Assembly (NCBI GenBank): GCA_945946745.1 | Contig: CAMEWZ010000052.1 | Coordinates: 1-10,497 of the forward strand | Origin: an uncultured Clostridia bacterium | Lineage (GTDB): Bacteria > Bacillota > Clostridia > Oscillospirales > Oscillospiraceae | Direction: 5' to 3' | Length of the DNA: 10,497 nt | In this document: piece after piece, positions 1 through 7,231 of the stretch | Layout of the letters: each line of letters begins with the position of its first letter | How positions within the stretch are numbered: position 1 is the stretch's first letter | Translations under genes and position numbers: made by a program | The notes under the pieces: model-generated | What the model was told of the DNA's origin: nothing | Seen by the model: the letters and a program-made list of their open reading frames with translations, nothing else | Databases searched by the model: none

Positions 1-3000
1 ACGCCGTTTTCCACCGCGCAGCGGCGGATCTGGCTGGAGCCGGAATGCACATCCTCGCAGCGCACGTCCATGGTGTTGATGACGTAGGTCACATAGCCCT
101 GGCGGATGGAATCCAGAATCTCCGTGGAGCCGTCGTCCACCTTGGCCCGAATCCGGGTTTTGATGCCGTGATTGCGCAGGAATACGGCGGTTCCGGCGGT
201 GGCCTCGATGTTGAAGCCCAGCTGGTAGAACCGGCGGATCAGCGGCAGCGCCTCCTCCTTATCCTCGTCGGAAATGGTGGCAAAGACCGTGCCGTAGTTT
301 TGCAGCTTCACGCCGGAGGCCTGCAGGGCTTTGTACAGCGCCCGGGTCAAGGAATTGTCGTAACCAATGGCCTCGCCGGTGGATTTCATCTCCGGGGACA
401 GATAGGCGTCCAGCCCCCGCAGCTTGGAGAAGGAGAAGGCCGGCGCCTTGGCGTACCAGCGCTTCTTCTCATCGGGATAGAGTATGTCAATGCCCTGCTC
501 CTTCAGGCTCTTCCCCAGGGCAACCAGGGTGGCGATGTCCGCAAGGGGGTAGCCCGTGGCCTTGCTTAGGAAGGGTACCGTCCGGGAGGAACGGGGGTTG
601 ACTTCAATGATATATACGTCGTCATTCCCGTCCACGATGAACTGGATATTGAACAGGCCCTTGATGCCAATGGCGGGGCCAAGCTTCTTGGCGTACTGCA
701 AGATAATGCCCTTGACCTTGTTGGAAATGGAGAAGGACGGATAGACCGAGATGGAGTCGCCGGAATGGACACCGGTACGCTCCACCAGCTCCATAATGCC
801 GGGAACGAACACCGCCTGCCCATCGCAGATGGCATCGATCTCCACTTCTTTGCCCCGGATATACTTGTCCACCAGAACCGGCTTATCCTCGTCGATTTCC
901 ACCGCGGTCTGCAGGTAATGCCGGAGCTGACCCTCGTTGGCCACGATCTGCATGGCCCGGCCGCCCAAGACAAAGCTAGGCCGCACCAGCACCGGATAGC
1001 CGATCTTTTTGGCCGCCGCCACGCCGTCCTCGATTTTGGTCACCGCCTTGCCTGTGGGCTGGGGGATGTTCAGCTCCTTCAGCAGCTTTTCAAAGGCATC
1101 CCGGTTTTCCGCCTTTTCGATGGCGGCGCAGTCGGTGCCAATGATTTTGACCCCCAGATCCGTCAGCGGCTGGGCCAGATTGATGGCGGTCTGGCCGCCC
1201 AGGGAGGCGATGACCCCCTCCGGGTTTTCCAGGGCCACGATGTTCATCACGTCCTCCGTGGTCAGCGGCTCGAAATACAGCTTATCGGAGGTAGTATAGT
1301 CCGTGGATACGGTTTCCGGGTTATTGTTGATGATAATGGCTTCATAGCCCGCGTTTTTGATGGTCTGGATGGCGTGAACCGTGGAATAGTCAAATTCCAC
1401 GCCCTGGCCGATCCGGATGGGGCCGGAACCAAGGACAACGATTTTCTTCTTTTCCGACACCACCGACTCGTTTTCCGACTCATAGGTGGAGTAGAAATAG
1501 GGAATATAGCTGTCAAATTCCGCCGCGCAGGAGTCGATCATCCGGTAACCGGGGAAAATATTCGCTTTCCGGCGCAGAAAATACACATTTCGCTCGGGAA
1601 CACCCCATAGTCTTGCCACCGTCTTGTCCGAAAAGCCCAGCTTCTTCGCCTGGAACAGGGCGCCGGAATCCATGGGCCGCTCCCGGACATAGGCCTCGGC
1701 GGTGATGATATTGCGCATTTTTCGGACAAAAAACGCGTCAATCCCGCTGGCCTCCACAATCCGCTCCACCGGTACATCCATCCGCAGCAGCTGGGCCACC
1801 GCGTAAATCCGGTCATCGGTACCCACACCGATGTAATCCAGGAGCCGCTCCTGGCTCCAATCCTGGAATTTCTCCATGTACAGATGGTACACGCCGATTT
1901 CCAGAGAGCGGATGCCCTTGAGCAGGCTTTCCTCAAAAGTTCTGCCCACGCTCATGGTCTCGCCGGTGGCCTTCATCTGAGTACCCAGACGGTTGTTGGC
2001 ATCGGAGAATTTATCAAAGGGGAATCGGGGCATTTTGGTTACCACATAGTCCAGGGCAGGCTCAAAAGCGGCGCAGGTATTGGCCAGACGGATTTCATCC
2101 AGGGTCATGCCCACGCAGATCTTGGCGGAAACCCGGGCGATCGGGTAGCCGGAGGCCTTGGAGGCCAGGGCGGAACTGCGGGACACCCGGGGATTGACCT
2201 CGATCAAGTAATACTGGAAGGACTTGGGATCCAGCGCGAACTGCACATTGCAGCCGCCTTGAATTTTCAGCGCCCGGATCAGCTTCAAGGCCGAATCCCG
2301 GAGCATGTGGTATTCCTTATTGGTCAAGGTCTGAGAGGGGCACACCACAATGGAGTCGCCGGTATGAATGCCCACCGGATCCAGGTTCTCCATATTGCAG
2401 ATGGCAATGGCGGTGTCGTTGGCGTCCCGCATGACCTCATATTCGATTTCCTTGTAGCCCTTGATGCTCTTTTCCACCAGCACCTGGTGAACGGGAGACA
2501 GCACCAGGGCATTTTTCATGATCTCCCGGAACTCCTCCTCGTTGTCGGCAAAGCCGCCGCCGGTGCCGCCCAGGGTGAAGGCCGGCCGCAATACCACGGG
2601 ATAGCCGATCTCCTGCGCCGCTGCCAGGCCCTCCTCCATGGAGTTGGCGATCTGGCTGGGAAGCACCGGCTCCCCCAGGCTCTGGCAAAGCTCCTTGAAT
2701 AGCTCCCGATCCTCTGCCTGTTCGATGCTGCTGCTGGGCGTTCCCAGCAGCTCCACATGGCATTCCTTCAAAACGCCCTTTTTCTCCAGCTGCATGGCCA
2801 GGTTCAAGCCCGTCTGGCCGCCGATGCCGGGGATGATGGCGTCGGGCCGCTCATAACGGACGATCCGGGCAATGTATTCCAGAGTCAGCGGCTCCATATA
2901 GACCTTGTCCGCGATGGCAGGGTCGGTCATAATGGTTGCCGGGTTGGAATTGCAGAGGATGACCTCATAGCCCTCCTCCTTCAGCGCAAGACAGGCTTGC

Positions 3001-3092
3001 GTTCCGGCGTAGTCAAATTCCGCCGCCTGGCCAATGACGATGGGGCCGGAGCCGATCACCAGAATTTTCTTCAAATCAGTTCTTTTCGGCAT
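1..3092 (-). CDS. carB: Carbamoyl-phosphate synthase large subunit (3' end cut off by window)
   Basis: Makes carbamoyl phosphate from bicarbonate, two ATP and the ammonia released from glutamine by CarA, feeding pyrimidine and arginine synthesis in the cytoplasm. I translated the frame by hand from the ATG at 3092 to the window edge: 1030 codons with no stop. The first synthetase half opens with GSGPIVIGQAAEFDYAG (about residues 14-30). Arg129 and Arg169 fall at the numbers of the ATP-binding arginines of E. coli CarB, the latter in RPAFTLGGTGGG. EVNPRVSRSSALASK follows near residue 300. The second half restarts near residue 550 with LGSGPIRIGQGVEFDYST, then RPSFVLGGRAM (from residue 704) and EVNPRSSRTVPFLSKATGYP. 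From about residue 930 the MGS-like allosteric domain begins, and the visible part ends at IRRCAVENG. Family members have about 1050-1075 residues, so roughly 30-45 are missing. The start overlaps the end of carA by 17 bp. It is intact as far as seen. Confidence 0.97.
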   Translation of the reverse strand, partial: MPKRTDLKKILVIGSGPIVIGQAAEFDYAGTQACLALKEEGYEVILCNSNPATIMTDPAIADKVYMEPLTLEYIARIVRYERPDAIIPGIGGQTGLNLAMQLEKKGVLKECHVELLGTPSSSIEQAEDRELFKELCQSLGEPVLPSQIANSMEEGLAAAQEIGYPVVLRPAFTLGGTGGGFADNEEEFREIMKNALVLSPVHQVLVEKSIKGYKEIEYEVMRDANDTAIAICNMENLDPVGIHTGDSIVVCPSQTLTNKEYHMLRDSALKLIRALKIQGGCNVQFALDPKSFQYYLIEVNPRVSRSSALASKASGYPIARVSAKICVGMTLDEIRLANTCAAFEPALDYVVTKMPRFPFDKFSDANNRLGTQMKATGETMSVGRTFEESLLKGIRSLEIGVYHLYMEKFQDWSQERLLDYIGVGTDDRIYAVAQLLRMDVPVERIVEASGIDAFFVRKMRNIITAEAYVRERPMDSGALFQAKKLGFSDKTVARLWGVPERNVYFLRRKANIFPGYRMIDSCAAEFDSYIPYFYSTYESENESVVSEKKKIVVLGSGPIRIGQGVEFDYSTVHAIQTIKNAGYEAIIINNNPETVSTDYTTSDKLYFEPLTTEDVMNIVALENPEGVIASLGGQTAINLAQPLTDLGVKIIGTDCAAIEKAENRDAFEKLLKELNIPQPTGKAVTKIEDGVAAAKKIGYPVLVRPSFVLGGRAMQIVANEGQLRHYLQTAVEIDEDKPVLVDKYIRGKEVEIDAICDGQAVFVPGIMELVERTGVHSGDSISVYPSFSISNKVKGIILQYAKKLGPAIGIKGLFNIQFIVDGNDDVYIIEVNPRSSRTVPFLSKATGYPLADIATLVALGKSLKEQGIDILYPDEKKRWYAKAPAFSFSKLRGLDAYLSPEMKSTGEAIGYDNSLTRALYKALQASGVKLQNYGTVFATISDEDKEEALPLIRRFYQLGFNIEATAGTAVFLRNHGIKTRIRAKVDDGSTEILDSIRQGYVTYVINTMDVRCEDVHSGSSQIRRCAVENG

Positions 3093-4179
3093 GTTTTCCT
3101 TCCTCCATCATAGCGGTAAACTGACCAAACAGGTATGCGCTGTCCTGGGGGCCGGGGGCGCTCTCCGGGTGATACTGGACGCTGAACACACGATCCGCCT
3201 GGCTTTGGCAGCCCTCCACGGTGCCATCCAGCAGGTTGACATGGGTCACTGTCAGACCGGTGCCGGCAAGGCTTTTCGCATCCACTGCGTAGGAATGATT
3301 TTGAGAGGTGATCTCTACCTTCCCGGTGAGCAGGTTCTTCACCGGATGGTTGCCGCCCCGGTGGCCGAATTTCAGCTTATAGGTTTTGGCCCCATAGCTT
3401 AGGGCAATCACTTGATGGCCCAGACAGATGCCAAACATGGGGTATTTTCCCCGCAAATCCCGGGCCAGGGCGATCACCGGCTCCACATCCTCCGGATTTC
3501 CCGGGCCGTTGGATAGGAAAACGCCATCGGGATGCAGCTGCTCCACCTGAGCGGCAGTGGTATTCCAGGGAACGATGGTCACATCACAGCCCAGGGCGTT
3601 GAGGCTGCGGACAATGTTGCGCTTCATGCCGCAATCCACCGCCACCACATGAAACCGGGGCTGGGGGGCAGGAGAACGCCAAATTTCGGGCGTGCTGACC
3701 CGGGCCACCACATCCCTGGGCAGCGCCCGGGTTCGCAGCTCCGCCACCCCCACCATGTCCGGCAGGGAGGCGTCGGCGATCAAGCCCTTGCAGGTGCCCC
3801 GATCCCGGATATGCCGGGTCAGCATCCGGGTATCGATGCCCGCCAGGCCCACGATGTTATAGCGGCGCATGACCTCTTCCAACGTTTTGGTGGCCCGGAA
3901 ATTGGATGGCTCCTTGTTATACTCCCGGACGATCAGCGCGCTGATGGTGGGGCAGTCGGTTTCGTAGTCGTCATCGCACATGCCGTAGTTTCCCATCAGA
4001 GGGTAGGTCATCACCACGGCCTGTCCGGTGTAGGAAGGGTCGGAGAGAATCTCCTGATAGCCCACCATGGAGGTGTTGAACACCACTTCCGCCATAACGC
4101 CGCGCTCCGCGCCAAAGCCGTAGCCGTAAAACTCCGTTCCGTCCTCCAGAATCAGCTTTCTGTTAAAATGCTGGTTCAC
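3076..4179 (-). CDS. carA: Carbamoyl-phosphate synthase small (glutaminase) subunit
   Basis: Hydrolyses glutamine and passes ammonia through a tunnel to CarB. The 367-residue product is the usual length (about 350-380). The N-terminal CarA-specific domain (residues 8 to about 150) contains EDGTEFYGYGFG and FNTSMVGYQEILSDPSYTGQ. The class I glutamine amidotransferase domain follows (about 178-360). In it, LSNGPGNPE is at 222-230, the nucleophile Cys252 lies in GICLGHQ, QNHSYAVD is near 293-300, and His337 and Glu339 in QYHPES complete the triad. The start is GTG, read as Met, chosen because GGAGGG lies seven bases upstream and the protein then begins as the family does (MNQHFNRKLILEDGTEF). The gene starts three bases after the purF stop and its end overlaps carB by 17 bp. 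No regulatory leader can fit upstream of it. Confidence 0.98.
   Translation of the reverse strand: MNQHFNRKLILEDGTEFYGYGFGAERGVMAEVVFNTSMVGYQEILSDPSYTGQAVVMTYPLMGNYGMCDDDYETDCPTISALIVREYNKEPSNFRATKTLEEVMRRYNIVGLAGIDTRMLTRHIRDRGTCKGLIADASLPDMVGVAELRTRALPRDVVARVSTPEIWRSPAPQPRFHVVAVDCGMKRNIVRSLNALGCDVTIVPWNTTAAQVEQLHPDGVFLSNGPGNPEDVEPVIALARDLRGKYPMFGICLGHQVIALSYGAKTYKLKFGHRGGNHPVKNLLTGKVEITSQNHSYAVDAKSLAGTGLTVTHVNLLDGTVEGCQSQADRVFSVQYHPESAPGPQDSAYLFGQFTAMMEEGKHAEKN
3098..3106 (-). promoter_or_regulatory. carB ribosome-binding site inside carA
   Basis: Read on the minus strand, GGAGGAAGG lies five bases before the carB ATG at 3092 (nine bases if only GGAGG is counted). It is entirely within the last codons of carA. 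This supports the chosen carB start and suggests that ribosomes finishing carA re-initiate on carB, which would keep the two subunits in balance. Confidence 0.8.
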
Positions 4180-4182
4180 CGC

Positions 4183-5613
4183 TCAGCCCTCCTTCTTTTT
4201 CCGCTGGGACAGCTTTTGCTCGAACTGATCCTTCCGGGTATCCTCCGGAATGGCAGTGGGATAACAGCCGGAGAAGCAGGCGCTGCAATAGCCCTGTCCC
4301 GCGCAAAGCTGACCCAGATCCTCCAGCGGCAGATACCCCAGGGAATCCGCCCCGATAATCTGAGCAATTTCCTCCACAGAATGCTGGCAGGCAATCAAAT
4401 GGTCACACGAATCGATGTCCGTGCCATAATAGCAGGGATGCAGGAAGGGCGGCGCGGAAATCCGCATGTGGATCTCCTTCGCTCCGGCGGAGCGCAGAAG
4501 CTGTACGATCCGCCCGGAGGTGGTGCCCCGGACGATGGAATCGTCAATCAGCACCACACGCTTACCCCGGACTTCGCTTTCCACAGGGCTGAGCTTGATT
4601 TTCACCTGATCCACCCGGTGATCCTGGCCGGGAGAAATGAAGGTTCTGCCGATATATTTATTCTTAATCAATCCGATTCCATAGGGAATGCCGGAATACC
4701 GGGCGTAGCCCAGGGCGGCATCCAGGCCGGAATCCGGAACGCCAATGACGATATCCGCCTCCACCGGATGGGACTTTGCCAGCAGCGCACCGGCCTTGAC
4801 ACGGGCATCGTGGACGCTGACGCCCTCGATGGTGGAATCGGGACGGGCAAAATAAATGTATTCAAAAATGCACATCCGCCGTTCCTGCTGGCCGCAGTGA
4901 CTGCGGTCGGACTGGATACCGTCGGCGCTGATGGTCAGAATTTCACCAGGCAGCAAATCCCGCTGAAATGCCGCGCCCACCGCCTTCAGCGCGCAGCTTT
5001 CCGAGGCCACCACATAGGTGCCGTCCTCCATCTGACCATAGCACAGAGGCCGGAAGCCGAAGGGATCCCGGACGGCAATCAGCTTGGTGGAGGACATCAT
5101 CACCAGAGAATAGGCCCCCTCCAGCTTATCCATGGCCCGGCTGACCGCCTCCTGGATGGACTTGGCCGTGATCCGCTCCCGGGTGATCACATAGGCGATG
5201 GTTTCCGTATCGCTGGTGGTGTGGAAAATCGCGCCGGACAGCTCCAAGCTCTGCCGCAGCGCCAGGGCGTTGCTCAGATTGCCGTTATGGGCAATGGCCA
5301 GCTTGCCCTTCAGATGGTTGACCTCAATGGGCTGGCAATTGCTCAAGGTCAAGCCGCCGGTGGTTCCATAGCGCACATGCCCTACGGCGATCTCCCCTTC
5401 CGGGAATTTGGCCAGGTCATCCCTGGTAAACACATCGTTCACCAGGCCGATGCCCTTGTGGGAGGTAAAGCAGCCGTCGTCATTGACCACAATGCCGCAG
5501 CTTTCCTGGCCCCGGTGCTGAAGGGCGTACAGGCCATAGTAGACCAGGCTGGCCAGATTTTCTCGTTTGGGGCTGTAGACGCCGAATACGCCGCATTCTT
5601 CATGGATGCTCAT
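4183..5613 (-). CDS. purF: Amidophosphoribosyltransferase (glutamine PRPP amidotransferase), Fe-S type
   Basis: Catalyses the first committed step of purine synthesis, PRPP plus glutamine to phosphoribosylamine. The 476-residue protein begins MSIHEECGVFG. The class II (Ntn) nucleophile is Cys7, so a six-residue propeptide would have to be removed, as in the Bacillus-type enzyme. The glutaminase domain (7 to about 235) shows LQHRGQESCG, GHVRYGTTG, AHNGNLSN and SDTETIA. The phosphoribosyltransferase domain carries the PRPP loop VVLIDDSIVRGTTS at 353-366. Cys248 (MCIFEY), Cys394 (LHPCYYG), Cys443 and Cys446 (GYCSACF) match the four ligands of the [4Fe-4S] cluster known in B. subtilis PurF. A short, highly charged tail (QRKKKEG) ends the protein. 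The ATG overlaps the pyrG stop as ATGA, and GGAGGG (5620-5625) lies six bases upstream. The gene is not next to other purine-pathway genes, unlike the pur operon of many Firmicutes. Confidence 0.98.
   Translation of the reverse strand: MSIHEECGVFGVYSPKRENLASLVYYGLYALQHRGQESCGIVVNDDGCFTSHKGIGLVNDVFTRDDLAKFPEGEIAVGHVRYGTTGGLTLSNCQPIEVNHLKGKLAIAHNGNLSNALALRQSLELSGAIFHTTSDTETIAYVITRERITAKSIQEAVSRAMDKLEGAYSLVMMSSTKLIAVRDPFGFRPLCYGQMEDGTYVVASESCALKAVGAAFQRDLLPGEILTISADGIQSDRSHCGQQERRMCIFEYIYFARPDSTIEGVSVHDARVKAGALLAKSHPVEADIVIGVPDSGLDAALGYARYSGIPYGIGLIKNKYIGRTFISPGQDHRVDQVKIKLSPVESEVRGKRVVLIDDSIVRGTTSGRIVQLLRSAGAKEIHMRISAPPFLHPCYYGTDIDSCDHLIACQHSVEEIAQIIGADSLGYLPLEDLGQLCAGQGYCSACFSGCYPTAIPEDTRKDQFEQKLSQRKKKEG
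4187..4192 (-). promoter_or_regulatory. carA ribosome-binding site (supports a GTG start)
   Basis: GGAGGG on the minus strand, within the last codons of purF (Lys-Glu-Gly), ends seven bases before GTG at 4179. No ATG lies at a comparable distance in the carA frame, so the site decides in favour of GTG. The purF stop falls between the site and the start codon, an arrangement typical of translational coupling. Confidence 0.75.
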
Positions 5614-7211
5614 GCGCGTCCCTCCAGGCTGGCCTTCACAAAGCCCAGGAACAGGGGGTGGGGCTTATTGGGGCGGCTCTTGAATTCCGGATGGAACTGC
5701 ACGCCTACATGGAAGGGCCGACCAGGCAGCTCCACGGTCTCCACCAGGCGCCCGTCGGGAGAGGTGCCGCTGAGCACCAGGCCCGCCTGGGTCAAGGTTT
5801 CCCGATAGTCGTTGTTGAATTCATAGCGGTGGCGATGACGCTCCTGAATGCATTCCGCGCCATAGCAGGCCGCCATGGTGGTATTGGGGGCGATGACGCA
5901 GGGATAGGCCCCCAGGCGCAGAGTGCCGCCCTTATCCACGTCCTCGCTCTGTCCGGGCATGAAGTCGATGACCTTGCAGCTGCCCTCCGGGTCAAATTCG
6001 CCGGAGTTGGCCGTTTTCAGCCCCGCCACATTCCGGGCAAACTCGATCACCGCGATCTGCATGCCCAGGCAGATGCCGAAATAGGGTACCCGGCGCTCCC
6101 GGGCAAACTTTGCCGCCAGGATCATACCCTCGATGCCCCGGCCGCCAAAGCCGCCGGGAACGATGATGCCGTCTAAGCCGGACAGGGTTTCCTCGTAATT
6201 CACCGGGGTCAGCGCCTCGGAATCGATCCAGCGAATATCCATATAGGCGTCCAGGGCATAACCGGCATGGCGCAGCGCCTCCGCCACGGACAGATACGCG
6301 TCGTGGAGCGCCACATACTTGCCCACCAAACCGATGGTCACCGTTTTATTCCGGTTCTGGATGCGGCCCACCAGCTGTTTCCACTCCGTCAGATCCGGTT
6401 CCGGAACCTCCAGCCCCAGTTCCCGGCAGACGATGCCGGAAAAATGCTGCTTTTCCAGCATCAGCGGCGCTTCATACAGGTTTGGAAGGGTGATGTTTTC
6501 AATGACGCAGTCCTTCTTCACGTTGCAGAACAGGCTGATCTTCTGGAAGATGGATTCTTCCAGCGGCTCGTCGCAGCGCAGCACCACGATGTCCGGCTTC
6601 ACGCCCATGCCTTGCAGCTCCCGGACGGAATGCTGGGTGGGTTTGGACTTATGCTCGTCGGAACCCCGGAGGAAGGGCACCAGCGTCACATGGATGAACA
6701 GGCTGTTCTCTTTACCCACCTCCAAAGAAATCTGGCGCACGGCCTCCAGGAAGGGCTGGGACTCAATATCGCCGATGGTGCCGCCGATCTCCGTAATGAC
6801 CACGTCAGCATCGGTCTGCTTCCCAACCCGGTAGACAAATTCTTTGATCTCGTTGGTGATATGGGGAATCACCTGCACGGTAGAACCCAAATACTCACCC
6901 CGACGCTCCTTGTTCAGCACGTTCCAGTAGACCTTGCCGGTGGTCAAGTTGGAATACTTGTTCAGATCCTCGTCAATGAAGCGCTCATAGTGGCCCAGAT
7001 CCAGATCGGTTTCCGCGCCGTCCTCCGTGACGTAGACCTCACCGTGCTGGTAAGGGCTCATGGTGCCAGGATCCACGTTGATGTAGGGATCCAGCTTCTG
7101 AGCAGCCACCTTCAGCCCCCGGGCCTTCAGCAGACGGCCGAGAGACGCGGCAGTAATGCCCTTGCCCAGGCCGGAAACCACACCGCCGGTCACAAAGATA
7201 TATTTTGTCAT
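5610..7211 (-). CDS. pyrG: CTP synthase (glutamine hydrolysing)
   Basis: Converts UTP, ATP and glutamine to CTP, the last step of pyrimidine nucleotide synthesis. The 533-residue product is full length (family about 530-550). The synthetase domain (1 to about 270) starts MTKYIFVTGGVVSGLGKG with the P-loop at 13-18. It continues with KLDPYINVDPGTMSPYQHGE, the DDGAETDLDLGHYERF-like segment near 64-78, EIGGTIGDIES (141-151) and KPTQHSVRELQ (190-200). The class I amidotransferase domain (about 292-525) has VPGGFGGRG (351-359), the nucleophile Cys381 in GICLGMQ, and His507 and Glu509 in QFHPEF. It begins 20 bp after glmS and overlaps purF by 4 bp. In many Firmicutes pyrG has its own leader that senses CTP by reiterative transcription. 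There is no room for that leader here, so control is probably shared with the rest of the cluster. Confidence 0.98.
   Translation of the reverse strand: MTKYIFVTGGVVSGLGKGITAASLGRLLKARGLKVAAQKLDPYINVDPGTMSPYQHGEVYVTEDGAETDLDLGHYERFIDEDLNKYSNLTTGKVYWNVLNKERRGEYLGSTVQVIPHITNEIKEFVYRVGKQTDADVVITEIGGTIGDIESQPFLEAVRQISLEVGKENSLFIHVTLVPFLRGSDEHKSKPTQHSVRELQGMGVKPDIVVLRCDEPLEESIFQKISLFCNVKKDCVIENITLPNLYEAPLMLEKQHFSGIVCRELGLEVPEPDLTEWKQLVGRIQNRNKTVTIGLVGKYVALHDAYLSVAEALRHAGYALDAYMDIRWIDSEALTPVNYEETLSGLDGIIVPGGFGGRGIEGMILAAKFARERRVPYFGICLGMQIAVIEFARNVAGLKTANSGEFDPEGSCKVIDFMPGQSEDVDKGGTLRLGAYPCVIAPNTTMAACYGAECIQERHRHRYEFNNDYRETLTQAGLVLSGTSPDGRLVETVELPGRPFHVGVQFHPEFKSRPNKPHPLFLGFVKASLEGRA
5620..5625 (-). 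promoter_or_regulatory. purF ribosome-binding site inside pyrG
   Basis: GGAGGG on the minus strand within the last codons of pyrG, six bases before the purF ATG at 5613. Together with the ATGA overlap it fixes the purF start and points to coupled translation of pyrG and purF. Confidence 0.75.
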
Positions 7212-7220
7212 TTTCTATGC

Positions 7221-7229
7221 TCTCCTTCC
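7221..7229 (-). promoter_or_regulatory. pyrG ribosome-binding site
   Basis: GGAAGGAGA on the minus strand lies in the 20-bp gap between the glmS stop (7232-7234) and the pyrG ATG at 7211, about nine bases before the ATG. It takes up nearly half of the gap and leaves no space for a promoter or terminator. Confidence 0.8.
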
Positions 7230-7231
7230 GC

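Noticed and set aside
765..2702. Plus-strand open frames (765-1610 and 1884-2702) opposite carB
   Set aside because: They mirror the carB codon pattern, have no family resemblance, and carB is continuous and fully canonical on the other strand.
3532..5808. Plus-strand open frame of 758 codons, antisense to carA, purF and the end of pyrG
   Set aside because: It spans three well-supported minus-strand genes and their junctions, has no ribosome-binding site that I can see, and its translation is His/Gly/Ala/Gln-rich low-complexity text with no recognisable domain. Such long antisense frames are expected opposite GC-rich, biased genes.
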